NCBI GenBank assembly: GCA_963693005.1
Contig: OY843726.1
Location: 998,566-1,062,565, forward strand
Source: Bodonicaedibacter sp963693005
Lineage (GTDB): Bacteria; Pseudomonadota; Alphaproteobacteria; UBA6184
DNA length: 64,000 bases
Direction: 5' to 3'
The first letter of the stretch is position 1. The number at the start of each line of letters is the position of its first letter. Below the pieces are notes generated by a model. It was given only the letters and a program-made list of their open reading frames with translations, was not told the origin of the DNA and made no database searches. The translations under genes and the position numbers were made by a program. Below, in pieces: positions 8,525-18,100 of this stretch.

Positions 8525-8560
8525 CTCTTTAAAGATAAAGTAAGTTAGAAAGAGAAGAGT

Positions 8561-8992
8561 ATGGCAAAAAAAGAAGTTATTGGTTACATTAAACTGCAAA
8601 TTCCTGCAGGGAAAGCTAACCCCTCTCCTCCGGTTGGTCCGGCATTAGGGCAACGTGGGTTGAACATTATGGAGTTTTGTAAGGCGTTTAACGCAAAAAC
8701 TCAAGACATGGAAGCTGGAGCTCCAATTCCAGTGGTAATTACGGCTTACAAAGATAAGTCGTTTACGTTTACTACGAAGACCTCTCCAAACTCGTTTTTC
8801 TTGAAAAAAGCCGCTGCGCTTAAAAAGGGTGGTCAGACGCCCGGGCGTGAATTGGCGGGTAAAGTTACGGTGGATCAGGTGCGTGAGATCGCTGAAAAGA
8901 AAATGGAAGATATGAATGCAAACGATATTGAAGCAGCAATGAGCATGATTAAGGGTTCTGCGCGTTCAATGGGATTTGAGGTAGTGGAGTAA
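8561..8992 (+). CDS. rplK: 50S ribosomal protein L11
   Basis: Binds 23S rRNA at the GTPase-associated centre, forms the base of the L7/L12 stalk and is needed for RelA activation. The 143-residue product has the N-terminal proline-rich switch (PAGKANPSPPVGPALGQRG) and the C-terminal rRNA-binding domain ending with AMSMIKGSARSMGFEV. The ribosome-binding site AGAAAGAGAAG is good. It is followed 3 nt later by rplA, the classical L11-L1 pair. Confidence 0.98.
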   Translation: MAKKEVIGYIKLQIPAGKANPSPPVGPALGQRGLNIMEFCKAFNAKTQDMEAGAPIPVVITAYKDKSFTFTTKTSPNSFFLKKAAALKKGGQTPGRELAGKVTVDQVREIAEKKMEDMNANDIEAAMSMIKGSARSMGFEVVE

Positions 8993-8995
8993 GCT

Positions 8996-9700
8996 ATGGC
9001 ACGTATGGGAAAAAACTTAAAAAAAGCCTGGGAAGGCTTGGATAAAGATGCTGAATATGCTTTGGCTGATGCAGTAAAGCAAGTTAAAGATCGTTCGTAT
9101 GTAAAGTTTGATGCGACTGTTGAAATTGCGATGAACTTAAACTTAGATGTTCGCAAGGCAGATCAGGCGTTGCGCGGAATGTTAACCTTACCAAATGGTA
9201 ATGGTAAAACGGTTCGTGTGTGTGTTTTCGCAAAGGCCGCAAAGGCGGAAGAAGCGCAAAAAGCCGGGGCTGATATTGTAGGTGGTGAAGAGTTAATTGA
9301 TGACATCACTAGCGGAAAGCTTCAGTTCGAGCGTTGCGTTGCAACTCCAGATATGATGGGTGTTGTGGGGCGTTTGGGTAAGGTTTTAGGTCCAAAAGGA
9401 CTGATGCCGAATCCAAAGCTAGGAACCGTAACAATGAATGTTGCTGAGGCAATTAAGGCTGCTAAAAGTGGTCAAATTGAATACCGCGCAGAAAAGACGG
9501 GTATTATTCATTTAGGTATTGGTAAGGTTAGCTTTGACGAAAAGAAGTTGCAAGAGAATGCATCTTTGGTAATTTCTACCTTAGCTAAAATTCGTCCTGC
9601 TGGTGTGAAGGGTAATTTCATCAAGAAAATTTCGTTGTGTTCAACTATGGGACCAGGTTTTAAGTTAGATTTGGCTGCGTTGAAGGAAATTACTGGGTAA
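8996..9700 (+). CDS. rplA: 50S ribosomal protein L1
   Basis: Component of the mobile L1 stalk that helps release deacylated tRNA from the E site, and usual translational repressor of the L11-L1 mRNA. The 234-residue product shows the family signature around residues 120-145, with GRLGKVLGPKGLMPNPKLGT and a two-domain fold. Length is standard. Downstream come a small hairpin and the L10 leader rather than a directly attached rplJ. Confidence 0.98.
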   Translation: MARMGKNLKKAWEGLDKDAEYALADAVKQVKDRSYVKFDATVEIAMNLNLDVRKADQALRGMLTLPNGNGKTVRVCVFAKAAKAEEAQKAGADIVGGEELIDDITSGKLQFERCVATPDMMGVVGRLGKVLGPKGLMPNPKLGTVTMNVAEAIKAAKSGQIEYRAEKTGIIHLGIGKVSFDEKKLQENASLVISTLAKIRPAGVKGNFIKKISLCSTMGPGFKLDLAALKEITG

Positions 9701-9711
9701 TTTAGAATTGT

Positions 9712-9739
9712 AGAAGAGAGGGAATAGCCTCTCTCTTCT
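9712..9739 (+). terminator. Hairpin after rplA, possible partial terminator
   Basis: AGAAGAGAG (9712-9720) pairs with CTCTCTTCT (9731-9739), extended inwards by a G-U and a G-C pair. The tail is only TTAATA, so it is at best a weak terminator or an RNA-processing site between the L11-L1 and L10-L7/L12 parts. Confidence 0.5.
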
Positions 9740-9775
9740 TAATACAGAATGGTTTATAGAAATATAGACCTATTT

Positions 9776-9847
9776 AGTTCCTGTCCAAGACTGAGGGTGC
9801 GAAAGCTTAATGTCCTTCATAGACGGATGACTTTTCGGACAGGACTT
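9776..9847 (+). ncRNA. Ribosomal L10 leader RNA
   Basis: The long-range stem TCCTGTCC (9779-9786) / GGACAGGA (9837-9844) encloses a purine-rich region with TTAATGTCC and internal short helices. Location (29 nt before rplJ) and general shape match the L10(L12)4-binding leader that represses rplJL translation in many bacteria (Rfam L10_leader). Family identity was judged by eye. Confidence 0.7.
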
Positions 9848-9875
9848 AACAACTACAAACAATGGAGTGTATTGC

Positions 9876-10385
9876 GTGAATCGTAATGAAAAGCAAGCAT
9901 TTATAGCTTCTTTGCGCGATAGTCTAGAGGGTAAAAAACTAGTTGTTGTTACTCAACAGTCGGGTTTGACGGTTACGGAAGTGACTGACCTTCGGGCTAA
10001 AATGCGAGAGGCCGGTGCGAACTACAAAGTGGTTAAAAACACTTTAGCGCGATTAGCAGTTCAAGATACTCCTGTTGCTCCTTTGGGGGATCATTTTAAT
10101 GGTGCCATTGCTTTGGCATTTTCAGAAGATCCCGTTGCTGCAGCAAAAGTGGCGGTAGAGTTTGCAAAAACCAACAAAAAAATAAAAGTCATAGCGGCAT
10201 CCCTTGATGGGAAGTTGCTAGATGACGCAAGCGTAGATGCGTTAGCGAAGCTTCCTTCTTTGGACGAACTTCGTGGAAGACTTGTTGGGTTGTTGCAGGC
10301 GCCCGCGACAAAAATCGCACGTACGCTTAAAGAGCCTGGTGCTCAAATTGCACGTGTTGCTGGGGCATATGCCGCAAAGGGATAA
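9876..10385 (+). CDS. rplJ: 50S ribosomal protein L10
   Basis: Anchors the L7/L12 dimers to the ribosome through its C-terminal helix. I choose the GTG at 9876 (MNRNEKQAF, 169 residues), because GGAG at 9864-9867 sits 8 nt before it and alphaproteobacterial L10 proteins open this way. A GTG at 9867, in the same frame, would overlap that site. The protein has the N-terminal rRNA-binding domain with FRAKMREAG-type core (here LRAKMREAGANYKVVKNTLA) and the L7/L12-binding C-terminal helix. Confidence 0.96.
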   Translation: MNRNEKQAFIASLRDSLEGKKLVVVTQQSGLTVTEVTDLRAKMREAGANYKVVKNTLARLAVQDTPVAPLGDHFNGAIALAFSEDPVAAAKVAVEFAKTNKKIKVIAASLDGKLLDDASVDALAKLPSLDELRGRLVGLLQAPATKIARTLKEPGAQIARVAGAYAAKG

Positions 10386-10435
10386 CCGGATATTTAATTG
10401 TTAATCTATTTTGTTAAATTAATTGGAGAAAAAAC

Positions 10436-10816
10436 ATGTCTGAAAAGTTAGAAAAAATTGTTGATGAATTGTCAGCTTTAACTGTATTAGAAGCTGCTGA
10501 TCTTGCAAAAATGTTAGAAGAAAAGTGGGGCGTATCTGCTGCCGCTGCTGTTGCTGTTGCTGGAGCTGGTGGAGCTGCTGCTGGTGGAGCTGCTGCTGAA
10601 GAGAAGTCAGAATTTGACGTAACATTGGAAGCAGTTGGTGCGAAGAAAATTGAAGTGATTAAAGAAGTTCGTGCAATCACGGGTCTAGGCTTGAAAGAAG
10701 CAAAAGACTTGGTTGATGGAGCTCCTAAGCCAGTGAAAACAGGTGTGAGCAAGGACGAAGCTAATAAAATTAAAGAAGCCTTAGAAAAAGCTGGTGCGAC
10801 TGTAAAAGTTGCCTAG
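10436..10816 (+). CDS. rplL: 50S ribosomal protein L7/L12
   Basis: Stalk protein that recruits and activates translational GTPases. The 126-residue product has an N-terminal dimerisation domain (residues 1-35), an Ala/Gly-rich hinge (about 36-55; the repetitive GCTGCT DNA there is just this hinge) and the globular C-terminal domain with AITGLGLKEAKDLVDGAPKP. Length and order are standard. RBS GGAGAAAAA precedes the ATG. It follows rplJ by 50 nt. Confidence 0.98.
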   Translation: MSEKLEKIVDELSALTVLEAADLAKMLEEKWGVSAAAAVAVAGAGGAAAGGAAAEEKSEFDVTLEAVGAKKIEVIKEVRAITGLGLKEAKDLVDGAPKPVKTGVSKDEANKIKEALEKAGATVKVA

Positions 10817-10839
10817 TTTTTTGCCTTGGTGTTATTTTT

Positions 10840-10866
10840 AGTGGGGGGTCATTCTGACCTTCCACT
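10840..10866 (+). promoter_or_regulatory. Hairpin between rplL and rpoB (attenuator or RNase III site)
   Basis: AGTGG-GG-GGTCA (10840-10851) pairs with TGACC-TT-CCACT (10855-10866): two 5-bp helices around a symmetric 2x2 G/T internal section (which can form G-U pairs) with a 3-nt loop. It sits where other bacteria attenuate or process the rplL-rpoB transcript. A short T stretch follows only distantly, so full termination is unlikely. Confidence 0.55.
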
Positions 10867-10911
10867 TTATCTGTTCTTGTTCTCAGATTGCTAGTTGAAA
10901 GAGAGGCTTTT

Positions 10912-13900
10912 ATGTCACTGTCCCTAACGAGGGTTAACCGTATTCGAAAGAGTTTTGGCCGCATTCCCGAAAAAGCAGCCCTTCCTGATTTAATCCAGTT
11001 GCAAAAGAAATCCTATGATCAGTTCTTGTACGAACGTACATTGAATGGCAAAGACATAGGTAGCGGATTGGATGAGGTGTTTAGGTCTGTATTTCCGATT
11101 CAGGACTACTCTGGTCGTGCTCAGTTAGAGTACATTAAGTATTCCTTAGAGGAGCCGAAGTATGACGTTGAAGAATGTTTGCAGCGTGATGCTACTTATG
11201 CTGCGCCATTGCGGACAACGTTTCGTTTAATTGTTTGGGATGTAGATAAAGACACTGGATCAAAAACAGTTCGAGATATAAAAGAGCAAGAAGTGTATAT
11301 GGGCGATATGCCCTTAATGACAGACAAGGGAACGTTTGTTTTTAACGGAACTGAGCGAGTGGTTGTGTCTCAAATGCACCGTTCACCGGGCGTGTTTTTT
11401 GACCACGACCAAGGTAAAACGCATGCATCAGGTAAGTTCCTTTTCTCTTCTCGAGTGATTCCGTATCGTGGGTCATGGTTAGATTTTGAATTTGACCCTA
11501 AAGATTTATTGTATGTGCGCATTGATCGTCGTCGCAAGTTGTTGGCGACAAGCTTTCTGTTGGCGTTAGATGATGAAGCAACAGAAACTAAGCGTAAAGA
11601 AGCGAAAGAAAAAGGGGAAGAATTTAAGGTTTCAGAAGCGACGGGGTTGAATAAAGAAGCTCTGTTGAATGCCTTTTATCAAACAAAACTATTTAAGCGT
11701 GTTAAAAAGTTTTGGAAAACTGAGTATATTCCCGATGAATGGAAAGGTGAGCGTTTAGTCCATGATTTGGTGGATGCTTCGAATAACGACACTGTTGTTG
11801 AGGTCGGAACTAAAATTAGCCCGCGTGTGGCAAAGAAATTATTAGAAGACGGATTAAAAGAGATTCGTTTGTCAGACGATGCTTTGATTGGGCGTTTTAT
11901 AGCAAAAGATTTGATTAGTGATAATACTGGGGAAGTGATCGCTTCTGCAGGTGAGGAAGTCACAGAAGAGCTGTTAGAAAATTTGTCAGATAATGGAATA
12001 AAAACAATTCCAACTTTGGCGGTCGATAATCAGAATATGGGGCCTTATTTGCGTAATACGTTGATGGCAGATAAGAATTCTACGAAAGAAGAGGCGTTAT
12101 TAGATATTTATCGTGTGTTGCGTCCAGGTGAGCCTCCAACCTTAGAAACTGCAGATAATATATTCCAAAACTTATTTTTTGAAGATGATAAATATGATTT
12201 GTCGGTTGTTGGGCGTGTGAAATTAAATGGTCGTTTGGACCTTGATGTTCCTGAAGAAGTTCGATCATTGACGCGTCGAGATATTTTGGCAATGGTGAAA
12301 ACGTTGCTGAACTTAAAAGATGGTCGCGGTGAAATTGATGACATTGATAACTTGTCAAACCGACGAGTACGTTCTGTTGGCGAGTTGTTAGCTAACCAAT
12401 ACCGATCTGGGTTGTTACGTATTGAGCGTGTGATTAAAGAACGCATGAGTTCATTAGAAGTTGAAAACATGATGCCGAATGATGTTGTGAACGCAAAACC
12501 TGCGGCTGCATCTATCCGTGAGTTCTTTGGTTCTTCTCAATTATCACAGTTTATGGATCAAACAAACCCGTTGTCAGAAATTACGCATAAGCGTCGATTG
12601 TCTGCACTTGGGCCAGGAGGTTTGACGCGTGATAGAGCTGGGTTTGAGGTGCGAGATGTACATGCTACGCATTATGGCCGTATTTGTCCGATTGAAACAC
12701 CAGAAGGTCCAAATATTGGATTGATTAACTCATTGTCATCGTTTGCGCGTATTAATGACTATGGCTTTATTGAGACCCCCTACTTAAGAGTTGTAGATGG
12801 TAAGGTTACTGATGAAATTGTACATTTGTCTGCAATTCAGGAAGAGAAGCATACGATTGCACAGGCGAGTGCTCCGCTAACAAAAGATAGTAAGTTTTCT
12901 GAAAAATTTGTGCAGTGTCGTAATAAGGGAGACTTTATTAATGCTCCTGCTTCAGATGTGACGTGTATGGATGTGTCTCCAAAGCAAATTGTATCTGTTG
13001 CGGCATCTTTGATTCCTTTCTTAGAAAATGACGACACCAGCCGCGCGCTGATGGGATCAAACATGCAACGTCAGGCTTTGCCGTTGTTGAAGAGTGAGGC
13101 TCCGTTAGTTGGAACGGGTATGGAGGGCGTTGTTGCGACTGACTCTGGAGCAGTTGTGAAAGCGTTGCGTTCAGGAATAGTTGACCAGGTGGATGCTAAC
13201 CGAATAGTTGTTAGAGCCACTGAAGATGCATCGGCATCAGAATCTAACGTGGATATTTATAACTTAGCTAAATTCCAGCGTTCAAACCATAATACATGTA
13301 TTAACCAGAAACCATTGATTTCAGTGGGTCAACAAGTAGGAAAAGGCGATGTGATTGCCGATGGTCCTGCGACTGAAATGGGTGAGCTGGCCTTAGGGCG
13401 TAACGTCTTGGTGACGTTTATGTCATGGCATGGGTATACATTTGAGGACTCAATCATTATTTCTGAGCGAATTTCACGCGATGACGTATATACATCGGTG
13501 CATATTGAAGAGTATGAAGTAGTCGCTCGTGATACAAAATTGGGTAACGAAGAAGTTACACGCGACATTCCAAATGTTAGTGATGAAGCGTTAAAGCATT
13601 TAGACGAAGCGGGTATTATTGCTATTGGGGCGGAAGTAAAGCCAGGTGATATTTTGGTTGGCAGAGTGACACCAAAGGGTGAGTCTCCGGTAACGCCTGA
13701 AGAAAAGCTACTTCGTGCGATTTTTGGTGAGAAAGCGGCGGATGTGCGTGATTCATCGTTGCGTGTGCCACCAGGGGTTGCAGGTACAGTTGTTGATGTG
13801 CGTATTTTCTCTCGCCGTGGAGTGGATAAGGACGAGCGTGCAGTTGCTATTGAGATGGCAGAAATTGACCGATTGAAACAAGACCGAAATGCCGAGAGGG

Positions 13901-15099
13901 ATATTTTAGACCGCAACTTAGCTAACCGTTTGCGCGATATTTTAATGGGGCAAACCGTTGTTAAGGGGCCTAAAGGTTTAGATACTATTCAATCGGGTGT
14001 TAAAATTACGGATGATGTATTGGCCTTGGCTACAAAGGGGCAGTGGCGACAAATCGTTGTAAATGATGCTGGAGTAATGGCTGATATTGATGCCATGAAA
14101 TCGGCGCATGATAGTACAATGGATGAGTTGATTAAACGTTTCGAAGCAAAGGTTGAAAAACTAAAGCAGGGTGATGAGTTAGCTCCTGGCGTATTGAAGA
14201 TGGTAAAAGTATTTTTGGCTGTGAAGCGTAAGCTGCAACCAGGAGATAAGATGGCTGGACGCCATGGAAACAAAGGTGTTGTTTCCAAAGTAGTGCCATT
14301 AGAAGACATGCCATTTTTAGAAGATGGAACACCTGTAGATATTATTTTGAACCCGCTTGGGTTGCCTTCTCGTATGAACGTAGGGCAGATTTTGGAAACT
14401 CACTTAGGTTGGGCGGCCATGAATCTTGGTAAGCAGGTAGAAGTTGCGTTGCAAGAGTATAAGAAAAGTAATAAATCAGATGATTTAAGAGGTTTGTTAG
14501 ATACTATTTACGAAAAAGATGAATACAAACAAAAAATCAAAGCTTTGGATAATGATCAATTGGTAGATATGGCGTCTAAGTTGAAGAAAGGTGTGCCAAT
14601 GGCAACTCCAGTCTTTGACGGTGCTAAAGAGGCTGATGTAGATCGTATGTTAGAGAAAGCCAATATTCCGTTGACGGGGCAGGTAAGGCTAATAGATGGT
14701 CGCTCAGGTGAGTATTTTGATCGCCCTGCAACAGTTGGTTGTTTGTATATGTTAAAGCTTCACCATTTGGTGGATGATAAGATTCACGCACGCTCGATTG
14801 GTCCATATAGTTTGGTAACTCAACAACCACTGGGTGGTAAGGCTCAGTTTGGTGGGCAGCGATTTGGTGAAATGGAGGTGTGGGCGTTACAGGCATACGG
14901 TGCCGCGCATACTCTACAAGAGATGTTAACGATTAAGTCGGATGACGTTGCAGGTCGTACTAAGGTTTATGAGTCCATTATTCGTGGGGACGATAACTTT
15001 GAATCAGGTATTCCTGAGTCCTTTAACGTGTTGGTAAAAGAATTACAATCTTTGGGTCTAAACATGGAGTTTGGGCGTGAAGAAGAGTTGAATGGTTAG
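10912..15099 (+). CDS. rpoB: DNA-directed RNA polymerase subunit beta
   Basis: Forms one jaw and much of the active-site cleft of RNA polymerase. The start is the ATG at 10912, behind AGAGAGG; an upstream in-frame TTG at 10888 lacks support. The 1395-residue product is of normal alphaproteobacterial length. The rifampicin pocket (from about residue 537, GSSQLSQFMDQTNPLSEITH) is unaltered at the usual resistance positions. Other landmarks are ETPEGPNIGLINSLS and the C-terminal RFGEMEVWALQAYGAA. rpoC follows 20 nt on. Confidence 0.99.
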   Translation: MSLSLTRVNRIRKSFGRIPEKAALPDLIQLQKKSYDQFLYERTLNGKDIGSGLDEVFRSVFPIQDYSGRAQLEYIKYSLEEPKYDVEECLQRDATYAAPLRTTFRLIVWDVDKDTGSKTVRDIKEQEVYMGDMPLMTDKGTFVFNGTERVVVSQMHRSPGVFFDHDQGKTHASGKFLFSSRVIPYRGSWLDFEFDPKDLLYVRIDRRRKLLATSFLLALDDEATETKRKEAKEKGEEFKVSEATGLNKEALLNAFYQTKLFKRVKKFWKTEYIPDEWKGERLVHDLVDASNNDTVVEVGTKISPRVAKKLLEDGLKEIRLSDDALIGRFIAKDLISDNTGEVIASAGEEVTEELLENLSDNGIKTIPTLAVDNQNMGPYLRNTLMADKNSTKEEALLDIYRVLRPGEPPTLETADNIFQNLFFEDDKYDLSVVGRVKLNGRLDLDVPEEVRSLTRRDILAMVKTLLNLKDGRGEIDDIDNLSNRRVRSVGELLANQYRSGLLRIERVIKERMSSLEVENMMPNDVVNAKPAAASIREFFGSSQLSQFMDQTNPLSEITHKRRLSALGPGGLTRDRAGFEVRDVHATHYGRICPIETPEGPNIGLINSLSSFARINDYGFIETPYLRVVDGKVTDEIVHLSAIQEEKHTIAQASAPLTKDSKFSEKFVQCRNKGDFINAPASDVTCMDVSPKQIVSVAASLIPFLENDDTSRALMGSNMQRQALPLLKSEAPLVGTGMEGVVATDSGAVVKALRSGIVDQVDANRIVVRATEDASASESNVDIYNLAKFQRSNHNTCINQKPLISVGQQVGKGDVIADGPATEMGELALGRNVLVTFMSWHGYTFEDSIIISERISRDDVYTSVHIEEYEVVARDTKLGNEEVTRDIPNVSDEALKHLDEAGIIAIGAEVKPGDILVGRVTPKGESPVTPEEKLLRAIFGEKAADVRDSSLRVPPGVAGTVVDVRIFSRRGVDKDERAVAIEMAEIDRLKQDRNAERDILDRNLANRLRDILMGQTVVKGPKGLDTIQSGVKITDDVLALATKGQWRQIVVNDAGVMADIDAMKSAHDSTMDELIKRFEAKVEKLKQGDELAPGVLKMVKVFLAVKRKLQPGDKMAGRHGNKGVVSKVVPLEDMPFLEDGTPVDIILNPLGLPSRMNVGQILETHLGWAAMNLGKQVEVALQEYKKSNKSDDLRGLLDTIYEKDEYKQKIKALDNDQLVDMASKLKKGVPMATPVFDGAKEADVDRMLEKANIPLTGQVRLIDGRSGEYFDRPATVGCLYMLKLHHLVDDKIHARSIGPYSLVTQQPLGGKAQFGGQRFGEMEVWALQAYGAAHTLQEMLTIKSDDVAGRTKVYESIIRGDDNFESGIPESFNVLVKELQSLGLNMEFGREEELNG

Positions 15100-15119
15100 G
15101 CTGAAAGGGAAACGTAACG

Positions 15120-18100
15120 ATGACAAGTTTACAAGCAGTATTTGATAAACCCGATGCGTCAGAAGATTTTGACTTTATTCGCATTGGCCTAGCAAGCCCA
15201 GAAAAGATACGTTCTTGGTCGTTTGGTGAAGTAAAAAAACCTGAAACGATTAACTATCGTACATTTAAACCTGAAAAAGATGGGTTGTTTTGTGCAAGGA
15301 TTTTTGGTCCAGTAAAGGATTATGAGTGTTTGTGTGGTAAATACAAGCGGATGAAGTTTCGTGGTGTAATTTGTGAAAAGTGTGGCGTTGAGGTTACCTT
15401 ATCCAAAGTGCGCCGTGAGCGTATGGGGCATATTGAGTTATGCTCGCCAGTTGCGCACATTTGGTTTACAAAGTCGCTGCCCAACAGATTAGCGTTGTTG
15501 CTAGATATGGCAGCAAAAGACTTAGACCGAGTATTATACTTTGAAAACTATGTGGTGGTTGATCCGGGTTTAACTGAGTTAAAAGCGAACCAGTTATTAA
15601 GTGAAGAAGAATACTTTGATGCGCAAGACCAGTATGGCGAAGATGCTTTTACTGCGGGAATTGGTGCGGAAGCATTAAGGCAAATGCTAAAGCGCATTGA
15701 CTTGCTAGAGACTAGAGACCGTTTGCGCACAGATTTGCAGGAAGTGACGTCAGAAGTTAAGCGCAAGAAGATTTTGAAGACGCTTAAGATTACAGATGAC
15801 TTTCTTTCATCTCAATCGCACCCTCAGTGGATGGTGTTGGATGTAGTTCCCGTAATTCCACCTGAATTGCGTCCATTGGTTCCTTTGGACGGAGGTCGCT
15901 TTGCGACGTCCGATTTGAATGATTTATATCGTCGTGTAATTAACCGTAACAACCGTTTGAAGCGGTTGATGGAATTGCATGCCCCTAGCATTATCGTCCG
16001 AAATGAAAAGCGAATGTTGCAGGAGTCAGTAGATGCGTTGTTTGATAACGGTCGTCGTGGTCGAGTAATTGCGGGTGCTAACAAACGTCCGTTGAAATCA
16101 ATCTCAGATATGTTAAAGGGTAAGCAGGGGCGTTTCCGTCAAAACTTGCTTGGAAAGCGTGTGGACTATTCAGGGCGTTCAGTAATTTGTGTGGGCCCTA
16201 ACTTAAAGCTACACCAGTGTGGTTTGCCTAAAAAAATGGCCTTAGAGCTATTTAAGCCATTTGTATATGCTCGATTAGAAAAATATGGTATGGCACCTAC
16301 AATTAAAGCAGCTAAACGTATGGTTGAGCGCGAGCGCGTAGAAGTTTGGGATATTTTGGAAGAAGTGATTCGCGAACATCCAGTGATGTTGAACCGAGCT
16401 CCGACGCTTCATAGATTGGGTATCCAGGCTTTTGAACCTATTTTGATTGAAGGTAAAGCTATCCGTTTGCATCCGTTGGTATGTACTGCATTTAACGCAG
16501 ACTTTGACGGAGACCAAATGGCCGTACATGTTCCATTATCGATTGAGGCGCAGCTAGAAACGCGTGTCTTGATGATGTCGACAAATAACATTTTAAGCCC
16601 AGCAAGTGGCCGTCCAATCATTGTTCCATCGAAGGACATTGTTTTGGGTGTGTACTACATTACGTTGCAGCGTGAGGGTGAGAAGGGCGAAGGAATGCTC
16701 TTTTCGTCTTTGGGTGAAATTGAGTATGCTTTGGACTCGGGTGTTGTATCTATGCACGCAAAGATTCAAGCTTTGGTTCCTTGGGCCGATGAAGATGGAA
16801 ATAAAATTACGAAGCGTTATGAAACAACGCCGGGTCGTATGATTTTGTGGAACATTATGCCCAAGCATCATTTGTTACCGTTTGAAATGGTGAACAAGCT
16901 GTTGACGTCAAAAGAAACGACGAACCTTGTGGATGTTGTGTACCGTCACTGTGGTCAAAAAACTACAGCGATTTTTGCCGATAAGTTAATGGGACTTGGG
17001 TTTGAGTATGCTGGTAAGTCTGGAATTTCTTTTGGTAAGGCAGATTTAGTTGTTCCGCCAGCAAAGCAAAAACTTGTGGACTCTACTCAGAAAAAAGTGC
17101 TTGAGTACGAAACTTTGTATCTAGACGGGTTAATCACGCGTGGTGAGAAGCAAAACAAGGTGATTGATGCGTGGTCTAAGTGTGTGGACCAGGTTACTGA
17201 TGAGATGATGAAGGGTATTTCTGAGATGGTTCCAGGTAAGCCAGTGAACTCAGTTTATATGATGGCACATTCTGGGGCTCGTGGTTCTGCAGCTCAGATG
17301 CGTCAGCTGGCAGGTATGCGTGGACTAATGGCAAAAACAACAGGTGAAATCGTTGAAACGCCAATTATTTCAAACTTTAAAGAGGGCTTGAATGTCTTGG
17401 AATACTACACATCTACCCATGGAGCGCGTAAGGGGCTTTCTGATACGGCATTAAAAACGGCAAACTCTGGATATTTGACGCGTCGTTTGGTGGATGTAGC
17501 ACAAGACTGCGTGATTGTAGAAGATGATTGTGGAACTGATTTAGGTCTAACTGTGAAGTCTGTGATTGATGGAGGGGATGTAATTGCCTCGCTAGAGGAC
17601 CGTATTTTAGGTCGAGTGGTTGCAGAAGATATGGTTGACCCAGTGAGCAACAAAACGCTTTTGACGAAGGATAACCTGGTTGACGAGGATACGTTAGAGC
17701 GTCTTGCGAATTCAGGTGTGGACTCTGTAAAGATTCGATCTGTGTTGACGTGTGAATCAAAAGAAGGTGTGTGTGTAAAGTGTTACGGTCGTGACCTTGC
17801 TCGCGGTACGATGGTAAATATCGGTGAGGCAGTGGGTGTAATTGCCGCACAGTCGATTGGTGAGCCAGGTACACAGCTAACACTTCGTACTTTTCACGTT
17901 GGTGGTGCAGCACAACGTAGCGCTGAGCAGTCAACGGTTGAGTCGCCAATTGATGGTAAGGCTGCTTTTGATAACGGCTTTTTTGTGGATCGCACGGATG
18001 GCACGATGGCAGTTTTGAACCGTCACACGGATATGTTGGTATTAGATAGCTTAGGTCGTGAGAAGTTGCGCCACCGGTTGCCGTATGGGGCGACGCTTAA

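Noticed and set aside
10540..10600. Repetitive GCTGCT/GGAGCT DNA in rplL
   Set aside because: It encodes the normal Ala/Gly-rich hinge of L7/L12 and is not an independent repeat element.
13329..13916. 195-codon open frame antisense to rpoB
   Set aside because: Shadow of a highly conserved gene with biased codons; no start context or domain pattern.
17413..17949. 178-codon open frame antisense to rpoC
   Set aside because: Composition dominated by His, Gln, Leu and Pro, typical of antisense frames.
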